Source of the DNA: Stercorarius parasiticus
Taxonomy: Eukaryota; Chordata; Aves; Charadriiformes; Stercorariidae
Reading direction: 5' to 3'
Length of the DNA: 64,000 bases
Assembly: GCA_013396915.1 (NCBI GenBank)
Contig: VWZL01002774.1
Coordinates: 450,967 to 514,966, forward strand
Below the pieces are notes generated by a model, which worked only from the letters and a program-made list of their open reading frames with translations, made no database searches and was not told where the DNA came from. Positions 1-12,100 of this stretch are shown here, in pieces (the first letter of the stretch is position 1; each line of letters begins with the position of its first letter). The position numbers and the translations under genes were made by a program.

Positions 1-38
1 TGGCCGCTAACTCGGTGCCCCGGCGCTGCCGCCCGCAG
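1..38 (+). other. 3' end of SPAG6 intron 1
   Basis: These bases end in the acceptor ccgcccgcag directly before the SPAG6 frame. They lack the start codon and the first conserved residues, so exon 1 is upstream. Confidence 0.85.
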
Positions 39-134
39 TTTTCGAGCAGTACCAGCGCGCCCGGACGCAGTTCGTGCAGGCGGTGGCCGAGCTCGCCGCC
101 CGGCCGCAGAACATCGAGACCCTCCAAAACGCAG
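39..134 (+). CDS. SPAG6: SPAG6 coding exon 2
   Basis: The exon begins after the acceptor cccgcag with TT, the last two bases of a Val codon split by intron 1. It reads FEQYQRARTQFVQ, then AELAARPQNIETLQNA, and ends with a lone G (phase 1) before gtactc. It covers about residues 9-41, the N-terminal helix leading into the first armadillo repeat. It is much more GC-rich than the later exons because it lies in the CpG-rich 5' end. Confidence 0.95.
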
Positions 135-3100
135 GTACTCGCCCTCCCCCCTTCCGCCAAGCCATAGCCGCTCGGGTCGGGCCAGGCTTCCGCGGGGGCT
201 TCCGCGTCCCGGCGCCGCTGCGCTGGGCGGGCGGCGGCAGGGAAGGGGGAGCGGGGGTTGGGGGGGGCAGAGCCCGCGGGGCTGCCAGCGCGCTTTGCTG
301 TTTCTCCCCCTCCCCCCCGCAACCCCCAGGCTGGCCGCTGTTTTCCAAGGATTTTGTTCCCGGTAGGGATCGGCTTTGCCCCCCCGGCCCCGCGGTGCGA
401 GGACGGGCTTGGCGACCCCCCCGCGGCGCGGTGGGGGTGTGGATGGGGCTCGTCAGTCGCGGTCGCCGGTCGCCCTGCTGGTCGTGCCAGCTATTCCTGT
501 GGTTGCTTTGAGGTAGATGCCTCTGCCTGTGATCTCATAACTTATTTTTATTTCAGGGGAAAATTTCTCAGTATAACCCGCTTCTTCATTTACTTCCTCG
601 TGCTTCCGATATAGCTTTATGTAAAGTATAGAAAACAGAATTCCCAGTGAAAGCCAGCGCTGACTTGCCAAGGAAAACCGACTTTAGAAATAACTATTTT
701 TATACTGGCTTTACAAGTTGTTCCTAAATTCTTCAATGCTTTTTGCCAGCAGATTTGCTCAGCTTAGGAGGGATTCGCTTTTGTTATATTGCTGTCGTGG
801 GATGTCGTGAACCAAATTGAGCATTTTTAGAAACGGGAGCTGCGGGAACACTTCTACCAGCTGTTGTGCTGCTGGCATCTGGCAGACCCACTCCACTCGT
901 CCAGAGTTCCTGAGCTTAAAAGAGGAAAAAGAAGAAGTGCTCAGTAATTGATTACCTGAAAGGCAGACTGAAAAAGTGCTATAAATCCATAGTTGGTTTA
1001 CCATATGGTATTCATGAATTGATTATGTTTTGGTTTGTCTTGATTTTGTTTTTAATACTTGTTTCCCAAATCTAGTAAAGCTGTCAGTCTTTTCTGAGAC
1101 ACAATGGAAACAAACAAACAAAAAAGAAAACCAATCACGCAAAATACTTTCAGCTTTTGGTTGTTATATTTACAACTGTCTATTAAAATGGTTTTGTTGA
1201 AAACCTATCACTTAAATTCTTGTTACAAAAACATTTGCCTTGATTTTGGGAGTGACACATTGACACTGGACCTTTTGTATTGCCTTGCTGTGCTTCTTAA
1301 TTTTTATTTTTTTTCCCCACCTTTCAGTAAGTTAATGCCACTGCTTTAGTTTATACAAATGATCTCTATTTACCAAAGTGACATCTTGGCCATGGGAATA
1401 ATTTATGTCTTATTTGTAAGAAGAGGTCCCTCTATGTCCATTTACAGTTCTGATTTTTAGCTGTTCTCAGACAGAGATCCCATTCAGGCAGTGGTTCTAT
1501 TTTAAGAAAGCAAAGTGCCAAGCTAACTTTAATTACATTGTATTTCTTGTTCTTAAAGTAATTATTTGATGCAATCTGGTTGGTAGCTTTATCTTGGAAC
1601 TAATTTGTTACTCGTGCAGAAGAAATAATCAGTTCAGAGGCCTGACACTTTGTTCTGCGCACAGCCGCCATTGGTCTGAAGGTTAACTTTGCAAGGATCA
1701 AGCTCTGGGGTAGCAATGTGAAAATGTGCATTTGTGTGGGTTATTGTCCTTTTTGTCTCACTCTGGTACTGCATTGCTTTTCCATAGACTTTAGTTTTTT
1801 AGATGCTAGAAAGGAGAGAAATGTCTGCAAATACAGTGTTTCTTATTACAATTTATTGGAAGGGCTGAGGCCTACAAATATTTTACTGTCTTCCCCAACC
1901 CGTGCCTTTAAGTCTAATTTGTAGTTCTATAATTAAAATGATAGCTGTTATTTTTGACCTTCTCTGGATGTGCTAGATACAGGTTTTAAAACCTTCTCCT
2001 GAATGAAATGTGATTGTTTTTTAAAACCTCCCCCCAAACAAAATGTAATTTTGTCTTTTTTTAAAGCATTTATACAAATATTCTGAGACATAGCTGTCTA
2101 GCAGATAATGGTGTACCTTTTATGGTCTTGATCTAGTGAGCTCTGGAGCACTGATTTGAGAAAGAAAGATGTCTGTCTATACATGGATCTCTGTATAAAT
2201 CCGTATATAAAAGGACTGGGGGCTTGTTTCTTGGAGATGATTGTTGTAGAAAGATGATGTGGAAAGTCTTTGCCTGTGGTCATTTTCCATTACCTTTAGG
2301 AGTCGGAGGCACCTTGCAGGGTTCTTGGGCTGGATCTTAAAGGTTGTCGGGGTTTAGTCTGTTTCCAGCTGAAGCAGAAGGCAAGATGAGAGTGACTTGA
2401 ATTTGAACAAAATTGAGCACTTAAAATGTACTGTAGTGTACTCTTGTATTATTGTCCTTGGTTTATATTCCTGGCATATCCATAATTCAGACTGGCAGCA
2501 GTGCAAGATCAGTGCTCAAGGAATAAAGCCTTTGGTCCCACTTTTAGAAGTCCTTTTGATAAATACTTAATATCTTAGAAGGAAAATAAATACTAGTTTG
2601 AGACCTTGTTCTTTGTGGAAGTGTCCCTGGACACCACGATAACATTATGAAAGATGGAGGTGTGTTTAAAAAATAATTCTTGACTGCACTATAAGCCCTG
2701 CTCCTGCGGTATTAAACCATGTACAAGCAGCGGTAGTGTTGCAAAGTAGGAGACGGCAGACTGCAGCATGGAGGGGAGTAAGCAGCCAGGATCAGAGGTG
2801 GGAGTTCTGACGCTGGCTTGGCTCTTCAGAAACCTTAAGGTACTGTCATTGTGGCGGCTTCTATGTGTGACCTGCAAGGAAAACTAGTGGGCACTGGCAA
2901 GCTGGAGAGAAGGTCAGAGAGGGCCAACGGGAAGCCCACCTTTTCTCTGGGCATCTGTCTTCTGATGCTTCTGTATCTCATCAAGCTCTGGAGCTGCCTT
3001 TCCCACTGAGCAGAGATCCCAAAGGTGGTTGTAATGGGGGAACTGGAATCTGGCCCTGGACTTGGACGCATTTACGCGGCACTGGCTCTGTCGTGGTCAG

Positions 3101-6100
3101 GAATGTCCTGGAGGGTTAGTGAATGGGAGCTCAGCAGCTTTCTGGTGGCAGGGAAGTGCAAGGAACGATCAGAGAAATTCCTTTGTCAGAACTCATTCCT
3201 GAGTGTTTTCTACCTCTGTGGTTGGCTTTGATAAGGTTGTTCCTTATGATTAAATACTACCACGAATAATAATTGCAGGATTTGTCCTTTGAATGTTTAA
3301 TTAATGGATACTTGGAAAAAAAAAAGTCTCCCAAACTCCTAAACTTTTTCCATTTAGTAAATATATGCTTGGAACAATGACAGACAATTAATTTATCAAA
3401 TGTAGTTTCTGGAGGGCTGCTGACTAGTGGAAGAGGCTACTTTGATAGTAGCAATTTTAAACATATTAGTTGAAAATAAACCTATTAATTTGGCAGCTAC
3501 AGCTCATGAAGTTTGGTACTGGAATGCATTATTGAGCCCCACACCCCCTCGTCCTTCTGAAATTTAAAATCCTAGAAATAGACTATTTTCAATTATAAGG
3601 GCAGATGAACTTGAGCTCTCTTTCTTGCACTGGGATTTAGGCAACTTTCTGTCTTTTAATAAATTTAGGAGAAGAAATGAACTGGTTCTAGTGTGTTTCT
3701 AAGAGTGGTAGTCACTGAGGGCCTAATGCTTCATCTGTCTTGTGAAGTGCAGCACCCTGTAAATAAATAGTCCCTTTGAAATAGCATTTTAATTTTTTTT
3801 TTTAAGAGGCATTTATAATTCAACATTAATAAATGTATCAGAATAACACTTGAATTACTTCTGGGTATTCATTTTTGTATTCGCTCAGAGTACGAAGTAA
3901 ATTTTTATTTATTCATTTTGCATTAGAGCTTGTGGTGATGGGATCATTGCTTTTGATTTGTAAATTATTTAAGGATATCATTAGAATTAAGTTTAGTCTA
4001 ACAACTAATAACTTTAAGGTTATTACAAGATCAGCTCTTTAACCTCTTTCTTGGGGCTGATCACATTCTTAAGCATAATGGCTGTGGGAATTGTAGAGAA
4101 AGCTGTCTGTAACATGGAAAAATAAATTTGAAGCTGTGTGGTCTAGCAGCCTGTGTGTTGCCATGGGACTCTGTGTGCTAGGACTCAGCACACCTGGGCT
4201 CCCTTGTCGTTGCTGCTGGGGTATTTTTATAATCTCAGGGAGATAACTTCAACTTCTGTCACACTGCCTTACCTACTTGCTGGCTGGTCTGCAGGGTTGC
4301 AGGAGCCAAGTTCCAAAATGCCAGTGTAAAAGAAGACCCTCTCCCATCCTCCCACTCCACCAGCCCACAACTCCTTACTCCTCGTGGGGACACAAGGACA
4401 GAAGGTCCCTGCCTTGTGTCTCCTTTTGATTCTTCCCAGTATCAAGATACTTCTGGGTTTCTGAGTCCTTGCAATCCAGCATACAAACTATATTCAGTTC
4501 CAGGCCTGAGTCCTCTCTTCCCCTGTTACCTCTGGGCATCTTCTCCTGTATCCGCTCCTTACAATCTGTGTTGGCAAGAGGCTGTAGTTTGGGGGCAGGG
4601 CTTGTCTGCATCTAACTTGGGCTCCATCACAAACAGTTGTGGCATGGCAGATTTTCCCCTACTTCATGGTCTGTTCTTATGCAGGTAAAGGATGATGTCA
4701 TGAGCATTAGTTCTCTACTGGCTCCAGAGCTATTCCACTACCGATAGGTTTCAGAAACTGTATTTCCAAATCTTTAGAGTGGTTTTAGGAGTCTTTATTT
4801 TTGAGAACAGGCTGTTCAAATGTATTTCCCTCATCCAATTACATTGAGTCTTTTTGCCCATGCTTTTCTCAACTTTTTTTCCTAGTGTGCATGTTTTGAA
4901 TGTACCTATTTTAAATGCAACAGTTGGACACTTCGCCCTTTGTAAGGAGGATCAGACTCTGGGAAGGGATTTCAGGACGTAGTTCCAGATTTTAAATAAT
5001 ATTAAAGAATATGCTTTGACAGTGCAGTGCTTTGTAAAACGCCTTCTGGGAGCACAGGGTGTGTAGGGAGAATGGCTGTCGAGTCAGTTGGGCAGGAAAA
5101 GAGCTGCTCCCTTAAAGCATCTGTGTTCTTGCCCTACCTGGATCTTCCAAGTGGATATGCATGGACAGACTCCGGTGCCCCCGTGTAGCCAGTTTCAACA
5201 TTTGAGTTTATGTTGTGAGGAATGCACTTAGTTTTGTTTTTGTTATTTTTATTTTGAGTTAAAAGCTTTGCTGAGCTAAGTGGGAGAGAAGTATGCAGTG
5301 TGGCATGAAAGGCAAAAGGTTATCTTTGGAGCTGTAGTAGATCAAGTGAGGAGAGCGGCTTTCCCTGAGGCTTGATGATGTGGTAGTGCCTGATGAAGGG
5401 AAAAAGGAGGCTGTGTATTAAGGAAAGTACCAGCGAGATGACAGAGAAGGAGAAAGTGAATGTAGCTGAAGCTGGAGGACTGGCTTTTACTGTAACTCAA
5501 TCAACTGAGAGCTCAACTGCTCCAGGATTCCCCCTCTTCTCAGCCTCCCAGCCTGTTTGGAGGAGATCTGCAAGTAGAAATTTCAAAACCAGGATTTATT
5601 GGGAACTTCTGTCTCATCTTAGCGAGTGGCCATTAAAAAGAAGCAGCTCCTTGTGACCACCTTGGGTTTTGTGTGCCTGTGAAGGATTAAGTGGTGGCCA
5701 CTAACTAGTTCCATGAGAGGCATTTTCAGAAACTCCATCCTTTTGGAACAGGATTAGTTCTGCTCCATTAATGCAGAAACAGGGTCTGGAAAATGATCAT
5801 CCAGATCAGCTTTTAAGAGGCAGAAATTTGCTGCTCCTTGATCCTTCAGAAATCTCCAGCCCCACTGTCACACTGAATCTGCATTATGTCCCACACCATC
5901 TGGTAACTGCTGTATGAATTACTTGATTACGTAGAGTCTCTGTTACCAAACTGTATTTATGTTCCCTTTGATATTTGAAGGATTGTAGTTGTGTTGTGCA
6001 TCGACCCGTCACAGTAAGGAGTCCTCTCTTGGGGTGAGCCACACTTGAGGAGTATGTACTTGAGATGTGTGTACCACATTGTCTCTGGAAGAGGACGTGT

Positions 6101-9100
6101 CAAGACGAGCAAGTGTGAAAGTTCTCTCTCTCACTGTTCTTCTGGGAAATTTGTTTTAAGTCTCCTACTTAAAACTTGCTGCTATGCGCTTCTAGGAAAG
6201 GGTAGTTGAAGATAGGGAGCTGGGGTGAGGCAGAAATAAATTACCATTTTAATTCCTTGTTAAATCATCTGAATTTGACATCAGGAGCCCTGAAAAATCA
6301 GGTGAAATGATGAATTTTTGAGGGCTAATGTTTGCTCAGTGAATGTTCTTAGTGTAACAGGTAAAGCACAAAAATTAGAAGACAATGTTTTGTTTGATCC
6401 AAAGCATAAATTAATGGACAGCATCTTCAAGATAAGAGTGTATGCAGAGATAACACTAGCATAGAATGACTTTTTTTCCACGCTTACATTTTAAAACGGA
6501 AAAAAATTTTGTTTTTTAAGGAAGGAGAATAGGATAGGAGTGGTCATCTTTAGGTGCAGAAATGCAGAGAATTTGAGATGTAGAGTGATGTTTATCTGAC
6601 TTATGACTATTCAAGTTTGACAAAGGTTTGTCGGGGGCGGGAGGATGATTTTCCCCAAGAAATCAAAATGACCAAACGAAGATTGCGATCTCCAGAACAG
6701 TGACTGTCTGGCTACAGAAACTTGGAATGAAAAAACTTCAAACCTGCGGCTGTCCTGAGTGGTCATGTCTGCCGCCTGCCCCCCCCCTGCCCTCCCCCGC
6801 CATAGGCATGAGCCAGCACTTGCTTGCTAAAAGAAAGTGCATCAGGCCAGGGCACGACAGCTCCACTTGAGAAGTGTGTATAAGGGTGATTCAGCTTCTG
6901 AAGTGTGTCATTCTTTGAAACAAATCTGAGTGGGAAACTGAGGATAGAAAGGGGAATCGTTCCTTGCCCAAGGTCAGTCAGGGTTCCGTGATGCAAGAGA
7001 GAATATTTGGCAGTAATTCTTTGTTGCTCTGTTTCTGAGTTGCTGGTGGGAACTCTTCCAAAACAAATCTAGTCCAATGGTCTAAATGCCGTATTTTGTA
7101 GTTTACTTTCTGTGTTGCTGCCTTTGAATTACAGTTAATGAATTTCCTACTTCTGTCACAAGAGACTAATTTAGAAGACCACCAAAGAGTTCTCCTAAAG
7201 ATTTTGGCAGCAAGACACTACTACTCCCTGTTTTGTATGGCCCTGTTCACTTGAGTGAACGGTAGAGGTAAAAGGAAGTTGTTGGAAAGTTCTTGCCTAT
7301 TTTCCTGCCTTAAGATAATGTTAAAGAAATTTGAATGTAATTTAAAATGCTGATAGGAATCCTGGCTTGGGCCTCGTTGGAGAAGAGGGGTAGACTTTGC
7401 TGTAGACAGGACAGTCAAAAGAAATGAAGAAATCAAATAGAGGAGCTCACCGAATACCACTATCTCTGGGAGGCAGAGCTGGGTTGGACAGGAAAGCCTC
7501 CTCCTGTGTCAGGCACGTCTAGCACTGTCTTGAAAAGTCATAGAAGGAAAGGTGGGCATCTTGGTTTTCCTATATATGTTTTACTGAAGACTATATAATC
7601 TCTATATAGCTGTTCATACTCTCAGAATTAATTGTTTAGTTTTCTAAGTGAGAAATTATTCTAAGAGAGAATTACTCAGTTTGCTGAAGGTGTAAAAATG
7701 ACAATGGTGAAAACTCAAGCAGTTTGTCTTGGAGAGGAATCAGAGATGATGGATAGGATCTCAGTGCAGAGAAAGAAACTGGTTTTAGAGAAGGTGGGAA
7801 GTAGAGGTAGAAGCTTTTAAGTATGTTCAATGCAAAGGCATAATCTGGGCCTATACACTTGTCTCAATTCTCAGTTAATTTGATGTCAATATTGTACAGC
7901 AACAGGAATTGATTTTTCTTGTTCCACCAAAGCTCTTGTCATGATAATTATTTGTTCATTGTCTTTTCTCACATGCAGACATCACTTTAGGAAAATATAT
8001 TTTCCTTGAGGATCAGCACAGTTTCTATTATTTCTAAACCTTTTCCATCCCTTCATTGCTTTTTCAACCGTGTTTTAGCATCTTGTGTCTTCAAACAGTA
8101 ACTTTCATTTCACTTTTCATCTCTTTCCTCACCTTCAGTTTCATCAGCTAAAATAATTTGTGATAGAAAGTTCTGTGCTGACTCTTCCATGTCACCAAGT
8201 TTTACACGGTTTATACTAGAATGAAATGAATGGTATTGGTCATGGGGAGCCATGCTGCTTGCAAGTATTTTCAGGCTCAAGGCTTTTCCACCTGTCCACC
8301 TGTTCCATCTGTACAGAAGTGAAGTCTGTATCAGCTAATCTTGAAAATACAAATAATATAAATCTTGTATTTGAGACAACTCAAAGCATATGCATAGGTA
8401 AACTTTCTTAAATGTGTTTTTACATTTTGTGGTGTCTAGGTACGTTGTGCAGGCCAGAAACATGTTACATGGTCTGGATCTACGTCATGGGTTCCTCCTG
8501 GGTAAAGTGATTCTAGTCTGTTTAAATTTCACTGGATTTTGAGACCATCACCAGAATTGAACTGTCTGCCATATCCTGCTTGAATGTCCCATCCATGAGG
8601 CTCTTGGCTTTTCTAGAGTCAGGAACACTGCACACAAAGGCAGTCCTCTTTTTCCCCTCAACCACTTCTAGCAGTACCTTTTATATCAATAAAACTTTGT
8701 TTTAAATTGTTGATTTTTTTCTTCTTTTCTTTTCTTTTTCTTGTTTCTCTTTCTTAAATAATCTTGTTTTCATATTATCTCAACTTAAGGCATCAAATGT
8801 AATATCTGTGCACTAAATACAAGTGTACTACTTGTAATTGTTCCTGCTCTTTACCTTCAGTGTAAAGAGTCAGAAGAGCATGAGGTCCCCTTAGGAATCA
8901 AACAGCAGCTGTTTGACCATGCAACTGATGTCGGAGGGAAGTACAAGAAAATGCTCTCCCATAGAGGGTCCAGGTGACTTGCAAGAAGACAGGTCAATAT
9001 AGATGATATATGGGGTTGGCACCAACTTGTGTGGTTTTTTATTTTTACTTTTAATTTGTCGTGTAAAGTACTTGGTGCATTTTGGTATGAAGTGTAACTT

Positions 9101-12100
9101 GCTAATGACACCATACCTGCTATTTAAGAGAGTTTGTGAGAAGATGTCGATACGATGACCACATTCTGAAGTAGTGATTTCTGCAAAGTGCTAAATGAAT
9201 TCACATTGATCTTACAATACTGGAGGATCTATCTTTTGTCTGTTGGTGCACAGGAGGCCTCTTTCAGATCACAGTGGCTTTGATAGAAGGGTGAGCAGGT
9301 CCCAGCTATAATACAGACCTATTTCCATAGGTTCTATGTGTACGTGTTCAATTAATGCATGTTACAGAGCCATTTTTGGTGGTTCTGTCGTGCTATTCGG
9401 ACATCGCAATTTCATTTTACTTTTCTCCTTTTACTACATTGCCCCCCTGAAACCTGTGTTATTTTGATTTGTGAACATCGTGGGAGGCTGTACCTCTCAT
9501 GGCAGTGTAGCTTCTGTCTGGAGTATTGACCTTCCCAGAACAAATTCATTAGTGGTCAGCATGGCCTCTATGGTTAGTTTTACCCCCCTACCACTCTTTC
9601 AGAGCCATCTATAGGTTATTAGGCTATTTTCTTCTTCCTGGGATCAATTTGGTTTTAATTTAAAATAAATGCTCTCTGTGAGAATTACACTGCTGCTCAA
9701 CTTTTTTTCTTTTCAGAGTGCTCTTCTATACAGAAGTATGCTATGGGTGTAACTTGTTATAGCCTGCATCCCTTTGGACTATTTCTTGCTCTAAGGCCCT
9801 CAGCTTTTCCTTGTCATGGTGTGCCTGTTCAACAACGGGTGTCATTTCCGATTAGGCAGATGATCCCACTGTTGTGGGACTGTTGCACCAAAAGACATTT
9901 GTTTGGTGCTTATAACCACATGAGTCCTAGGGAAAAGAAGTCTTGTTTTCTTCCACAGTCACCCAGCTAGATCTTTACCTTTGTTAGCAAAAAAATACGT
10001 GGAAAGGACTGAGACAGCTGATATGGAGATTTCTGACTGTAGCCCGGAGTGTTTGGTGTTCTGTTGTAGCACTTTTGCATCTTCAGAGAGCATTGCTTTC
10101 TGGCTGAGGTATAAAGCTTAGAAGTATTTGTGCAGCTGTCTGGTACAGGGACAACACTTTCGAAGAATCGCAATACAAGTAATTTTCCCTTCCCAGACCT
10201 TAGAAATCATATTTTTTTATGTAACCATGTGGATCTCATTTATATCCCTATTGAAGAATCGTAGTTTAACTGTAGGAAGATCTTCAACATACAGATCGTC
10301 ATCTTTGATTATCCTTGTTGCCTTTCACTGAATCTTTTCCAGTTATATTTTAGGGGAGGGTATTAAGCGCAGGATAGATTTATACAGTAACATAGCGATG
10401 GTCTCTGCTTTGGCCGCTATTCCTTTCCAAATAATCCTGAGCACTCTGTATACTTCTGTGGGTAAAGCTTCTTTTCTGCTACTGAGCAATGAGCTGGTAT
10501 CTCCATGGAACTGTCTGTTCTAACATTGAGATCTTTCTCCTGCGTGGTAGTGATCTGTTTGGGGTCCATCACTGCATATGCAAGGTTGGAATTGGCTTTC
10601 CCATAAATGTTCCATTTCACTTGGCATTTTGTTACCCAGTCATTCAGTCTCTAGTTCTATACGGTTTCCCTCCTTGGTACTACCTGGAGTAACTGCGAGT
10701 CATCAGCAAAGTCTCACCTCACTGTTCATGCCCTGTTCCAGATCATAGATGAATAGTGAATGGCACTGCACTGTGACCTCCTCCCTCCTACTGCAAGAAT
10801 GGAAAGTTTACTCCTCCGACTTCCTATTTTTAGCCAGATGTTTATCTATGTAAGGACTTTCTTAAGCTGTCACGGCTGCCTTCCTTACCTGTAATTTCAA
10901 GTATATATTGTAAGAGTACCCTAGAGAATGGACTTTTGTATTATTTCATGTTTAACTGATACACTGTGGACTCATCAGTGAAAATATATCATAAATAATA
11001 ACATAAGAAAATCTTCAACTCTATCTGGAGTGTAATAGATTGTGGATATTGTCCCCAAATCAATCATTGCTTATAATAGATGAAATGTAATTTGGTATAA
11101 TTCAACGTAGATGTTCTGCTGACGTGCTGAGTGACATGACAATGTCAGCTCACCAGGACCTCCAGATGGAGTTTCCTGTGCATACTTTAACACATGCATT
11201 TTATATATGTTTGGATACATCTTATTTTCTTGTTTATGCTTTCACACACATATTTTATAGACGTTTGAATAAGCTTATTTCTACATTTAACATTTTTTTA
11301 TATTTCAGAAGTGTTTTGTACCTATGCAAAATGGGCAGAAACATTGCTATGCATCAGCAGTGCTATCCAAGTGCCGACTTCATTTCAGAGGAACACCTGG
11401 ATTTCCTACAAGTTCTCAGTACCTGGAAGAGTAATTTAATAGGTTTTTATGAATTAAGGCAAATATTTAGAAAAATTCCTGCTTACCAAGTGGGCTTTTC
11501 TCTTCCTGGTGTAACTCAGGTGTACTGTCTTTGCTGAGACCTCTTTTGCTGGATGTCGTCCCAACTATTCAACAGACTGCTGCTTTGGCTCTTGGGAGAC
11601 TTGCCAATTATAACGATGCCCTGGCAGAGGCAGTCGTGAAGGGAAACATTCTTCCACATCTCGTGTGTTCATTGTCTGAGCAGAATGTAAGGCATCATTG
11701 TTTTCTTAAGTAATTTTTTTTAACTATTGCACAGGGAAAGAGAAATCTTTCTCTATCAGCTATCTGCTGTTATTCTAACATAGCGATAAACGTACTGAAG
11801 TAGAGACAGCACGTATGTTTGAACTCCTGAGAGATCAATGTGTACTGTGTGCCTAAGTTTGACTTTAAAATATCATCTTACCTTTTAGTGCACTGTAAAA
11901 AAGAATCTGTCTGTGGCACTGCTATGTTTTTGAACTGTTGAGTGATCCTTTATAAAAGGTCCCTCTTTAAAAAGAAGACTATTTGAAAGCTGTAGTGGTA
12001 ATTGACTAGGATTTGTCGATAATACCAAACAATTGTAAAATACATATTAAAACCTGAACTTGTGCAATGAAATATTTAATATCTCCAAACATAGCCTTTT

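Larger units (their letters stand above)
1..480. promoter_or_regulatory. CpG-rich 5' end of SPAG6 (CpG island, downstream part)
   Basis: From the window edge to about 480 the sequence is strongly GC-rich with frequent CG dinucleotides (for example gcgcgcccggacgcag and ccgcggcgcg). It falls abruptly to AT-rich intron after about 500. It contains intron 1 (end), exon 2 and the start of intron 2. A CpG island at the 5' end of a gene usually marks its promoter; the transcription start itself must lie upstream of the window because exon 1 is not here. Confidence 0.75.
135..11519 (+). other. SPAG6 intron 2 (11.4 kb)
   Basis: The donor is gtactc and the acceptor taactcag. Apart from the CpG-rich start it is AT-rich sequence with no supportable gene. 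It holds MIR-like relics near 4,138-4,265 and 6,927-6,992, a pyrimidine-rich tract near 8,714, an old CR1 3' piece near 10,200-10,900 and a diverged 54-bp duplication near 11,191. Short open frames inside it show no family resemblance. Confidence 0.85.
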
